From: CADCTB01 sp038214685
GTDB taxonomy: Bacteria; Actinomycetota; Acidimicrobiia; Acidimicrobiales; AC-14
Length of the DNA: 9,421 nt
Direction of reading: 5' to 3'
Assembly: GCA_038214685.1 (NCBI GenBank)
Contig: JBBQRO010000130.1
Span: forward strand, 1-9,421
Shown piece after piece: positions 1 through 5,910 of the stretch (its first letter is position 1; every line of letters begins with the position of its first letter). The position numbers and the translations under genes were made by a program. Under the pieces are notes generated by a model, which saw nothing but the letters and a program-made list of their open reading frames with translations, had not been told where the DNA came from and searched no databases.

Positions 1-1
1 C

Positions 2-175
2 GTCCGGGCCTACCACGGTGACGCTGAGCTGCCCAAGGCGCACGTGACCCGCATGCGCCTGTCGATGCACGCCAGCGTGGACACCTGGGTGTGTGACGCC
101 TTCGGGGACGGTGTCTTGTGCTGGACGGCGCCGCCGCCGGCGTCACTGGTGGGCGAACTGGCCCAGCGATACCGG
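2..175 (+). pseudogene. Unrecognised coding fragment, open at the left edge and cut on the right
   Basis: Reading from base 2, this frame is open from the window edge and its codons end almost always in G or C, as expected for real coding sequence in high-GC DNA. It gives a peptide beginning VRAYHGDAELPKAHVTRMRL and running to about LVGELAQRY. From about base 168 the reverse transcriptase homology begins in a different frame, so the frame-2 product beyond that point is a shadow of it. I do not recognise the family. It does not resemble the reverse transcriptase residues that should precede the TGTPQGG motif, so it looks like the end of an unrelated gene joined by recombination. The exact end is uncertain by about 10 bases. 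Confidence 0.35.
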
Positions 176-968
176 CACTCCGCAAGGCGGGATCTTGTCA
201 CCGCTTCTGGCCAACATCGCCCTGTCGGTCCTCGACGAGTTCATCGCTGCCGGCGATGGCGGTCCTGGGTCGACTCGGGCGGAGCGGGCCAGACGGCGGC
301 GCCGGGAGCTCCCCAACTATCGCCTGGTGCGGTATGCGGACGACTTCCTGGTACTGGTCTCGGGCAACCGGGACCACGCCGAAGACCTGTGCGAGCAGGT
401 CGCTGCGGTCCTCGCCCCGATGGGCCTGCGCCTGTCGGCCGAGAAGACACTGATCACGCACATCGAGAACGGGTTCGATTTCCTCGGATGGCGCATCCAG
501 CGTCACACCAAACGAGGAACTGCCGACCGGCTTTACGTCTACACCTACCCGGCGGAGAAGTCGCTGGCTTCGATAACCGGGAAAGTGAAAGCGATCTGCC
601 AGTCGGATACGAACCTGCCCTTGGCAGCCCTGCTCCACCAGCTCAACGGGGTGCTGCGGGGCTGGGCCACCTACTTCCGGCCCGGCGTGTCCTTTGCGAC
701 GTTCCGATACCTGCGTGCCTTCGTCTGGAAGCACGTCATGATGTGGGCTCGCCGCAAGCACCGTCGGATCACCTGGAAAGAACTCCGTCGTCGCTACTGC
801 AACGGCGGCTGGTGGCCCATCGACGGCAAGGTCAAGCTGTTCAACCCGACCGATGCGGGCACCACCCGCTACCGGTACCGGGGAGCAGCCATCCCCTCAC
901 CGTGGAACCAGCCTGAACAGACCACCAGCCCGGCACCAACGGGACCCGTGGAGAGCCGGATGCGGTGA
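93..968 (+). pseudogene. ltrA: Group II intron reverse transcriptase/maturase, N-terminally truncated
   Basis: Family members are multidomain proteins that splice and reverse-transcribe their own group II intron. Numbering from the GTG at 93, homology begins abruptly at residue 26 with DTGTPQGGILSPLLANIALS. The catalytic YADD box is at 81-84, GFDFLGW (end of the palm) at 127-133, and the maturase (GIIM/X) domain spans about 176-270 with LNGVLRGWATYFRPG and a terminal GTTRYRYRGAAIPSPW. No HNH endonuclease domain follows. The finger and first palm blocks, including the first catalytic aspartate, are missing, so this is roughly the C-terminal two thirds of a protein usually above 400 residues. 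Residues before 26 belong to a foreign fragment read in another frame. The TGA at 966-968 lies inside intron domain V, the normal arrangement for compact bacterial introns. Reverse transcription should be dead. Confidence 0.9.
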
Positions 969-1044
969 GAGCCGCACGTCCGGTTCGGGAGGAGGCCCGG
1001 AGAAACGGGCCGGCCGCAAGACCGGCACCGCGCTCCGGGCCTAC
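168..1044 (+). mobile_element. Group II intron remnant, 3' half
   Basis: This span joins the surviving reverse transcriptase/maturase frame and the domain V/VI RNA. It lacks the 5' ribozyme domains I-III and the start of the ORF, so it cannot splice or move by itself. Its 3' side abuts IS256-family transposase sequence, meaning the intron had homed into an insertion sequence. Its 5' side is broken at about 168 by unrelated coding DNA. A 5'-truncated intron copy is a known outcome of incomplete reverse transcription during retrohoming, but here the foreign sequence on the 5' side is not transposase, so later recombination is also needed. Confidence 0.75.
953..1044 (+). ncRNA. Group II intron domains V and VI (3' end of the intron ribozyme)
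   Basis: Bases 953-986 form a 34-nt domain V: the lower arm GAGCCGGA pairs with the closing TCCGGTTC, and the upper arm GCGG/CCGC is capped by a GNRA-type GAGA loop. The AGC catalytic triad sits at 954-956. Domain VI follows: AGGCCCGGAG (993-1002) is perfectly complementary to CTCCGGGCCT (1033-1042), with an inner GCCGG/CCGGC hairpin at 1009-1026. The intron should end at or just after the AC at 1043-1044, matching the usual AY 3' end; the exact splice site could be a few bases later. These domains are intact, but the rest of the ribozyme is missing from the window. Confidence 0.8.
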
Positions 1045-1046
1045 CT

Positions 1047-1157
1047 CACAACGTCAAGATCCGCGAGGGTCAGGTCGCGAACCGGCCGATCTACCTGGCC
1101 ATCGGCGTCACCGTGGACGGCGAACGGGACATCCTCGGGCTCTGGGCCGGCGAAGGC
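1047..1157 (+). pseudogene. IS256-family (mutator-type) transposase fragment, 3' exon beside the intron
   Basis: Immediately after the intron the frame starting at 1050 reads NVKIREGQVANRPIYLAIGV followed by TVDGERDILGLWAGEG. This is the conserved block of IS256/mutator transposases just after the first DDE aspartate (the D of the usual DAI.VKIR motif). The first aspartate would lie in the 5' exon, which is absent. Homology stops at about 1157, where the family normally continues with a GGEGAKFW-like stretch, and a perfect palindrome begins. Only about 36 residues of a protein of roughly 400 remain, so it is dead. It identifies the intron's insertion host. The family call is firm; the species of IS is not. 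Confidence 0.8.
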
Positions 1158-1190
1158 GCACCGTACCGATCAGCTGATCGGTACGGTGCG
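1157..1190. repeat. Perfect 34-bp palindrome
   Basis: The left arm CGCACCGTACCGATCAG (1157-1173) is followed directly by its exact reverse complement (1174-1190) with no spacer, and the next bases out (G1156, A1191) do not pair. It starts exactly where IS256 transposase homology ends. It could be two abutting terminal inverted repeats, a fold-back rearrangement joint, or a dyad operator. The zero-length loop and lack of a following T-run argue against a simple terminator. The 128 bases from 1191 to 1318 hold no gene or structure I can support. Confidence 0.85.
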
Positions 1191-1318
1191 ACGATGCCGG
1201 GGCGACGAACGGGCGGTGGCGCCGGTGTCGGCGACGCTCCTGGCCGAGCCGTCCTCGATCCGACGACACCGCCTGTGCGAACCGAGCCCCGGTACGGGCG
1301 CCCACCCCGTCGTCACGG

Positions 1319-2536
1319 TCAGATGGCGCCGGCGGCGCGCAGGCGGCCGATGTCCTCGTGCGTGTAGTCGAGCCCGTGGAGGATCTCCTCGGTGTGGGCG
1401 CCCGGGAGCGGCGTGGGGAAGCGCAGCGAGCCCGGGGTCTGCGACAGCTTGATGGCCACTCCGGGGTTCAGGGCGACAGCTCCGTCGACGTCGATGTCGA
1501 CGGCCATGCCCCGATGGCGCACCTGGGCGTCCTCGAAGATCTCGTGGGGGTCATGGAGCTTGCCGACGCACACGTCCGCCTTGGTCAGCACCTCGTACCA
1601 CTCGTCGCGGGGCTTGGTCCGCATGAGCGCGGCGACCTCGGCCTTGACCGCGACCTGCTCGGGCCGGGGGCCGCGCGTCGCCTCCCCCGGCATCAGCTGG
1701 GCACCCTTCCAGTCGGGCCTGTCGACCGCGTCGCAGAAGTTGTGCCACAGGTGCGGCTCCGTGGAGCCGATCGACAGCAGCTTGCCGTCCGCGCACTCGT
1801 AGGTCGTGTAGTACGGGCGGCTGCCGTCGAAGGTCCCCACCCCCCGTCGGGGCTCGGGCCCGCCCCCCAGGAACGCCATGAAGCTGGGCACGGCGCACAG
1901 CAGGGAGATGGTGGCGTCGAGGTAGGACACGTCGACGAGCTGGCCCCGCCCGGTGCGTTCGCGGGCGAACAGGGCGAACATCACGCCCAGCGCGCCGTGC
2001 ATCGATGCTCCGGCGTAGTCCGCGATCAGGTTCAGCGGGATGGTGGGCTCCTCCCCGGGCTGGCCCAGCTGGTTGAGGACACCGGCGAGGGAGAGGTAGT
2101 TGATGTCGTGGGCCGGGAAGTCGCGGTAGGGGCCGTCCTGGCCGAAACCGGACAGCGAGCAGTACACGAGCCGCGGGTTGCGCCCTGAGAGAGTGTCGTA
2201 GTCGGCGCCCAGCCGCTCCATCACCCCGGGACGGAACCCCTCGACGAGCACATCGGCCCCGTCGGCCAGCCGCAGGAGCACCTCCCGGGCCTCGGCCTTC
2301 TTCAGGTCGAGGCTCAAGCTCCGCTTGTTGCGGTCGACCCAGACGCCGGCGCGCCGCCGCCGACGCCGGGCGGCCTGTTCGCGGTCGCCCTCGTCGGGGT
2401 CCGCCCCGTCGCGGTTCGCGGGCTCGACGACGCGGATCACGTCGGCCCCCATGTCCGCCAGCAGCACGGTGGTCAGCGATCCGGGTGCGACCCGGTTGCA
2501 CTCGATGACCGTGATGCCCTCCAACGGTCCTGGCAT
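1319..2536 (-). CDS. CaiB/BaiF family CoA-transferase / alpha-methylacyl-CoA racemase
   Basis: A 405-residue protein, normal length for the family III CoA-transferases and alpha-methylacyl-CoA racemases. These move CoA between acids or epimerise 2-methyl-branched acyl-CoAs in the cytoplasm. The N-terminus has the typical LEGITVIECNRVAPGSL opening, then LLADMGADVIRVVEP and SLDLKK. PAHDINYLSLAGVL places a histidine at 143 and NLIADYAGASMHGALG an aspartate at 173. Their 30-residue spacing equals that of the catalytic His126/Asp156 pair of mycobacterial racemase MCR, which favours racemase or close relative over formyl-CoA transferase. The start at 2536 is chosen because of the GAGGGGGGA ribosome site just upstream and the family N-terminus; the frame is open further upstream but without homology. 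An arginine run at 57-62 is unusual. The gene is intact and diverges from the hydrolase fragment across 109 bases. Its substrate cannot be read from sequence. Confidence 0.9.
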   Translation of the reverse strand: MPGPLEGITVIECNRVAPGSLTTVLLADMGADVIRVVEPANRDGADPDEGDREQAARRRRRRAGVWVDRNKRSLSLDLKKAEAREVLLRLADGADVLVEGFRPGVMERLGADYDTLSGRNPRLVYCSLSGFGQDGPYRDFPAHDINYLSLAGVLNQLGQPGEEPTIPLNLIADYAGASMHGALGVMFALFARERTGRGQLVDVSYLDATISLLCAVPSFMAFLGGGPEPRRGVGTFDGSRPYYTTYECADGKLLSIGSTEPHLWHNFCDAVDRPDWKGAQLMPGEATRGPRPEQVAVKAEVAALMRTKPRDEWYEVLTKADVCVGKLHDPHEIFEDAQVRHRGMAVDIDVDGAVALNPGVAIKLSQTPGSLRFPTPLPGAHTEEILHGLDYTHEDIGRLRAAGAI

Positions 2537-2645
2537 GACGTCCCCCCTCGCGTGGGCCCCGGCCGGACGGACGGTCCCCGCCGGGATTGTGTCACCCGCC
2601 CCGGGCGGCATGCGGGGCGGTTGAGCGGACAAAGGGGGATCGCCG

Positions 2646-2852
2646 ATGCAGCGTTCGATCGTCGACGTGGCGGGATGGCCGACACCGGTCCAGGTCGGCG
2701 GCGACGGGCCGCCGCTGCTGTTCCTCCACGCCGAGGGGGACACCTCGGTATGGAGCGAGGTGCACGACGCGCTGGCTTCGTCGTTCACGGTCCACGCCCC
2801 CATCGCTCCCGGGTTCGGCGGCACGCCGGTCCCCGATTGGCTCGACGCATAG
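2646..2852 (+). pseudogene. Alpha/beta hydrolase, N-terminal fragment
   Basis: An ATG at 2646 with an AAAGGGGGA ribosome site opens a 68-residue frame: a first strand pair, then PPLLFLHAEGDTSVWSEVHD (the region that forms the oxyanion hole after strand 3) and FTVHAPIAPGFGGTPVPDWL. This matches the first quarter of alpha/beta hydrolases such as meta-cleavage-product hydrolases, usually about 260-290 residues. The nucleophile elbow GxSxG, the acidic residue and the catalytic histidine are all lost: the frame ends at TAG 2850-2852, exactly where IS110 transposase sequence on the other strand begins. No C-terminal remainder appears on the far side of the IS debris, so sequence was deleted as well as interrupted. 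Hydrolase family is likely; the substrate is unknown. Confidence 0.7.
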
Positions 2853-3211
2853 CTCGCGCACCTCGGGAGGCGCGATCCACGCCTCCGCCAGCCGGCCCAG
2901 CCGCAACAAGTCGGCCAGGTCCTCTGCGTCGCGGAGATCGTTTTTGACCCGACGGTTGCCCCAGTTGTTGCCCAACGGGTGCGCCAGGTGCACCTCGGCG
3001 CCCTGCTCGCGGAGCAGGTCCACCACCCAGTACCACCCGTAGGTCGCTTCGATCACCACTCCGGCTCCGGGCCGGCCTTCGCCAACTCCGCCGCCAACAC
3101 CTACGGGTCGTTGACCACCCGGGCCACGCCCAGCGACTCGCCCATCGCGTCTCGCCGCACCAGCACCGACCGGCGACGGTGATAGTCGATCCCGACGTAC
3201 TCTCGCTCCAC
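2850..3211 (-). pseudogene. IS110-family transposase, N-terminal DEDD domain, broken
   Basis: IS110 transposases use a RuvC-like DEDD domain plus a C-terminal Tnp_20 domain with a key serine. Here a GTG at 3211 with a GGAGG ribosome site begins MEREYVGIDYHRRRSVLVRR, with the first aspartate at residue 9. An in-frame TAG follows codon 36 (3101-3103). A one-base loss around 3064-3068 then shifts the frame, after which VVIEATYGWYW, LAHPLG, VKNDLRDAEDLADLL and AWIAPPEVREL continue the domain with the glutamate and the paired aspartates. Homology ends near 2850 at the hydrolase fragment. The C-terminal domain is absent. Nonsense, frameshift and truncation together make it inactive. Family assignment is secure from the DEDD motifs. 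Confidence 0.85.
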
Positions 3212-3630
3212 AGGGGCCTCCCTCAACACGGGTTGATGTGAAGAAGCCCGCAGCGTCCCACGCCGCGGAAACCACGGGGACGGAGGCCCCGCTCCTTCAT
3301 GGCATCAGCCCCGGCGGGACGGCTTTCGAAACCGCTGGATGCGCAGTCGAGGACTGTCCGGCCGTCGGCGAGCAACCTCCACGTCTCCGAAGTATCGATC
3401 GGTGACGCCTCGCCGGCGTCTGCGCTTGCTGCGCTGCGTGATGATCTGCGGCTGCCGCGGAGCGGGACCCGGCTGGCCGCCGACAGAAGCAACGGGACGT
3501 CATTCGAACCATGAGGACACCACGTCGGCAGCGCGGAGCCACCGGACACCCGCTGCCAGCTCTGACCAGGCCAGACCTAGCCAGAGTGGCCACGCGCGCT
3601 GCACCCGAGCGCGAGGGCCGGGCGACTTGC
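3212..3630 (-). other. Gene-free 419 bp; proximal part is the presumed non-coding end of the IS110 element
   Basis: No open frame here resembles a protein. Just upstream of the transposase start, two hairpins lie in the transcript sense: CCGCAGCGT/ACGCCGCGG with a 3-base loop (3248-3268, one wobble pair on the minus-strand RNA) and CGGGG/CCCCG with a 7-base loop (3275-3291). In IS110-group elements the non-coding end beside the transposase start encodes the structured bridge RNA, so the position fits. Whether this is a bridge RNA is inference; the distal boundary of the element is not recognisable. Bases beyond about 3500 show nothing I can name. Confidence 0.4.
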
Positions 3631-4791
3631 TCAGGCGGGCCGCCCGAGCTGGTAGAAGCGGGCCGCGTTGAGGCCCATCACCTTCGCCTGGTCGTCGGTG
3701 GGCAGCGTGGCGATACGGGAGCGGATCTCACCGACCACGCCGAAGCTGGCGTCGATGTGGGGGTAATCCGAGGCCCACACGAAGTAGTCCGCCCCGACGG
3801 CTTCGATGATGGGGGCGATGACGGTCTCGTCGGGGTCGGCCGATACCACGCATTGCCGGTAGAAGAACTCGCTCGGCTTCGACGAGATCGGCGTCAGCTC
3901 GCGCATGACCTCGTACTTGTGGTCCATGCGGTCGAGCCAGGCCGCGATCCAGGTCGCCCCGGACTCCAACACCGTGCAGCGCAGCTTCGGGTGCTTCTCG
4001 AACACGCCACCCGCGAGCATCTGGGTGAACGCCGCCATCACGTCGATGGCCAGGAACGCGAAGAAGAACAACGGCGAACCGGCCCCGCGCCGCGGCATCC
4101 ACGAGCGGAAGATCGGGTTGTCGCGCACCACGACGTGGAAACCCACGGGCATCTCGAGATCCGACACCGCCGCCCAGAACGGGTCGAACACCGGGTCCAT
4201 CAGGTGCCGGCCTCCCCGCGACTCGAGGTCGGGGGACAGGTAGACGGCTCGGCAACCAGCGCCGCGGGCTCGGGTGGCCTCCTCCACAGCGAAGTCCGGG
4301 TCGAGCAGCGAGATGTGCGCTACCGGCACCAGCCTGGATCGATCGTGGGAGCAGAAGTCCACGATGTAGCGGTTATAGGCCCGGGTGTACGCGTTGGCTA
4401 GGGCCGGGTCGGTGACCATGCCCTCCCAGCAGATGCCCATGGTGGGGTAGAGCAGGGCGACGTCGATCTCCTCGGCGTCCATCACCTTGAGCCGGGCCGC
4501 GGGGTCATAGCCGCCGAGCGGGCAGCCGTCCTCGTAGCGCAGGCGGCTGGCGGGGTTGATGGCCACGGTGGGATCCAGCTCGATCCCGCCCAACGCGGCC
4601 AACGAGTTGCGCAGCGTCTCCACCGGCCGCCCGTCTACCAGCATTACCTCGTCGCCACGCTCGTCGTCGTCGATGCGTATGGCCCGGTCACGGAAGGCGG
4701 GGTCGATGTAGCGCACCCACGTGTCGCGTGGCTCCAACACGTGCCCGTCGGCATCGACGGTGAAGAGGTGGCCCTCCGGCTGTTGCGGCAT
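3631..4791 (-). CDS. Amidohydrolase-2 family metal-dependent hydrolase/decarboxylase
   Basis: A complete 386-residue protein of the amidohydrolase-2 (TIM-barrel) family, which includes ACMS decarboxylase and related ring-acid decarboxylases and hydrolases. The N-terminal strand carries DADGHVLEP (D13, D15, H17), the position of the usual HxH metal ligands. H219 in VGFHVVVRD matches the barrel histidine, FEKHPKLR (264-271) and LESGATW are family blocks, and VWASDYPHIDA holds the metal-ligand-type D342 with H345. The ATG at 4791 follows a GGGGGA ribosome site and gives a normal family N-terminus. The gene is intact and shows the codon use of its neighbours. IS6 debris ends 80 bases upstream of its start, so its promoter may have been rearranged. 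A role in decarboxylating or hydrolysing a ring-cleavage intermediate fits the neighbouring dioxygenase, but the substrate is unknown. Confidence 0.9.
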   Translation of the reverse strand: MPQQPEGHLFTVDADGHVLEPRDTWVRYIDPAFRDRAIRIDDDERGDEVMLVDGRPVETLRNSLAALGGIELDPTVAINPASRLRYEDGCPLGGYDPAARLKVMDAEEIDVALLYPTMGICWEGMVTDPALANAYTRAYNRYIVDFCSHDRSRLVPVAHISLLDPDFAVEEATRARGAGCRAVYLSPDLESRGGRHLMDPVFDPFWAAVSDLEMPVGFHVVVRDNPIFRSWMPRRGAGSPLFFFAFLAIDVMAAFTQMLAGGVFEKHPKLRCTVLESGATWIAAWLDRMDHKYEVMRELTPISSKPSEFFYRQCVVSADPDETVIAPIIEAVGADYFVWASDYPHIDASFGVVGEIRSRIATLPTDDQAKVMGLNAARFYQLGRPA

Positions 4792-4871
4792 CGGTGTCCC
4801 CCGTTATCTGTCTGGCCCGCTGCCCCCACATAGCCGCCGAACCTTACCACTCGCTGCTCGGTGGATGGATC

Positions 4872-4891
4872 GGCACTGTTTGCGTTGGTTG
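4872..4891 (+). repeat. IS6-type terminal inverted repeat (outer, right)
   Basis: The sequence GGCACTGTTTGCGTTGGTTG follows the IS6-family end consensus with one extra T. It is the inverted partner of the end at 5318-5337, and bounds the IS remnant on the amidohydrolase side. Confidence 0.75.
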
Positions 4892-5017
4892 AACGTCCCG
4901 TCGCGGAGCGCGGTCGAGCGGCCTGGCGAATGCTCTCGCTGCAACCTTTCGCTGTATTTGCTGAACCTCCGGATGCGACGGAAGGCGCCGTCTGGAGCCC
5001 TCGCCACCACACTCCGT

Positions 5018-5034
5018 CCCAATGCAACAGTGCC
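5018..5034 (-). repeat. IS6-type end sequence inside the remnant
   Basis: On the minus strand this reads GGCACTGTTGCATTGGG, closer to the canonical IS6 end than the outer copies. It lies in the same orientation as the left end at 5318-5337 and inverted relative to 4872-4891, so with the latter it encloses a 163-bp segment having IS6-like ends on both sides. It begins exactly where transposase homology stops. Confidence 0.7.
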
Positions 5035-5035
5035 A

Positions 5036-5253
5036 CGAGCGGCTACCCGCCACGTGCCGGCACGGCCGCGCCGCGTCGATCAGCAGCGGTGTGAACCGCT
5101 GCACCCACCGGTGCACCGTGACATAGTCGACCTCGACGCCCCGCTCGGCGAGCAGCTCCTCGACATCCCGGTAGGACAGCCCGAAGCGCAGGTACCAGCG
5201 AACAGCCACCACGACACGTCAGGCGGGAACCGGAAACCGGCGAAGGACGACAC
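5036..5253 (-). pseudogene. IS6-family transposase, N-terminal fragment with frameshift
   Basis: From a likely GTG at 5253 the minus strand reads SSFAGFRFPPDV. After loss of one base near 5215-5220 it continues in the next frame as VAVRWYLRFGLSYRDVEELL, AERGVEVDYVTVHRWVQRFT and PLLIDAARPCRH. This is the helix-turn-helix N-terminal third of IS6-family transposases. The family continues with a GDRWFVDETY-like stretch carrying the first catalytic aspartate. Here it breaks at about 5036 into an IS6-type end sequence, so all three DDE residues are missing. The downstream codons to 4844 are not recognisable transposase. It is inactive. Confidence 0.85.
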
Positions 5254-5317
5254 CGACGAACACAGATCCCTGGACCGTTTTCCCTGTACGCGACCACCCA
5301 GACCCAGCGAGGGCCTG

Positions 5318-5337
5318 CAACCCAACGCAACAGCGCC
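5318..5337 (-). repeat. IS6-type terminal inverted repeat (outer, left)
   Basis: On the minus strand this reads GGCGCTGTTGCGTTGGGTTG, an IS6-family end about 65 bases upstream of the presumed transposase start at 5253, the usual distance in this family. It truncates the small reading frame that runs in from 5419. Confidence 0.7.
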
Positions 5338-5419
5338 GCGACGACGCCGCCCACCGGTCGACGTGGGCGGCCATGTCGGCGAACGTCTCGAAGGTGATCC
5401 GCCGGGACTGGCGTGCCAT
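5338..5419 (-). pseudogene. Small truncated reading frame of unknown function
   Basis: From an ATG at 5419 the minus strand encodes MARQSRRITFETFADMAAHV and then DRWAASSR before running into the IS6 end at 5337. Codon third positions are mostly G or C, consistent with coding sequence. I do not recognise the family. It is probably the start of a gene interrupted by the IS6 element; no continuation is seen on the other side. A GTG at 5434 is an alternative start. Confidence 0.25.
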
Positions 5420-5476
5420 GCCGGCGACGATCACGAAACCCGGTCCCGGAGTTGCTCCCGGCGGCAGTCCCCGAGT

Positions 5477-5501
5477 TGGTCCCGATCGCCAATCGGGACC
5501 A
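5477..5501. repeat. Inverted repeat / hairpin
   Basis: TGGTCCCGAT (5477-5486) and ATCGGGACCA (5492-5501) form a 10-bp perfect stem with a 5-base loop. It lies between the truncated minus-strand frame and the plus-strand GHKL ATPase fragment. A partial sequence echo (GAGTTGCTCCCGG, then GAGTTGGTCCCGA) lies just to its left. It could be a terminator without a T-run, an operator, or the end of a lost element. Confidence 0.5.
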
Positions 5502-5676
5502 GGAGCACCGCGCTGCTGCGCCTACCTCGCACTGCCTTCGCCGCGTGCCTCGTGTGCGCCTGCCCTGATGAGCGATGCCTCCCGCTTGCAGGCTTTGTAC
5601 GGGTCTGAGGACCGGCAACGAAGCGCGGGGCAGAACGCCGCGGCGACCTGTCACAGGGCGCTGGTAGAACACGAGT

Positions 5677-5910
5677 GTGACCGCCCGCTTCACAATCCAG
5701 GTTGACGCCGACCAGTTCGACCGGTTGGCACGGCCTACGCAGCCGCTCCCCAGGGGTGTCGCCGAGCTGGTCTGGAACTCGTTGGACACCGAGGCAGAGG
5801 TCGTCACGGTCTCGATCGCGCGGACCGAGCTGGACGCCGTGGACTACGTCGTCGTCGCCGATGACGGCCACGGCATGACCCACGAGGATGCCATCCGCAC
5901 TGTTCACGAA
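5677..5910 (+). pseudogene. GHKL-type ATPase (HSP90/MutL-like ATP-binding fold), N-terminal fragment
   Basis: From a GTG at 5677 the product starts MTARFTIQVDADQFDRLARP and then shows the Bergerat ATP-binding motifs: AELVWNSLDTEA (E30, N34, D37; N box) and VVVADDGHGMTHEDAI (DxGxG-type G1 box around 62-66). Intact relatives are multidomain ATPases of several hundred residues. This copy keeps only about the first 75 residues, lacking the lid and G2 motif. Homology ends near 5910, where the sequence switches to enoyl-CoA hydratase in another frame. No Shine-Dalgarno is visible; TAGAAC ends 6 bases before the GTG, which could serve a leaderless transcript. Family is confident from the two motifs; the biological role is unknown. 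Confidence 0.75.

Larger units (their letters stand above)
4872..5337 (-). mobile_element. IS6-family insertion sequence remnant
   Basis: The ends match the IS6/IS26 consensus GGCACTGTTGCAAA. The minus strand from 5337 reads GGCGCTGTTGCGTTGGGTTG and the plus strand from 4872 reads GGCACTGTTTGCGTTGGTTG, a nearly perfect inverted pair pointing inward. Between them lies a broken IS6 transposase. At about 466 bp the remnant is well short of the roughly 800 bp of a full element, so the middle and 3' part of the transposase is deleted. A further copy of the end sequence lies inside at 5018-5034. The 8-bp flanks (4864-4871 and 5338-5345) do not match, so there is no surviving target duplication. Confidence 0.75.

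Noticed and set aside
1..13. The first bases resemble the end of intron domain VI (TCCGGGCCTACC also occurs at 1035)
   Set aside because: The shared word is only about 12 GC-rich bases, and the surrounding frame reads as coding sequence, so a second intron end cannot be supported.
1551..2501. Second minus-strand open frame within the racemase gene
   Set aside because: Its product is an Arg/Gly/Pro-rich alternate-frame reading of a gene with clear family motifs.
2537..2824. Longer N-terminus for the CoA-transferase/racemase
   Set aside because: The frame is open upstream but has no family homology and overlaps the divergent hydrolase start; the ATG at 2536 has a strong ribosome site.
3511..4401. 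Long plus-strand open frame opposite the amidohydrolase
   Set aside because: It is the complement of well-supported amidohydrolase codons and resembles no family.
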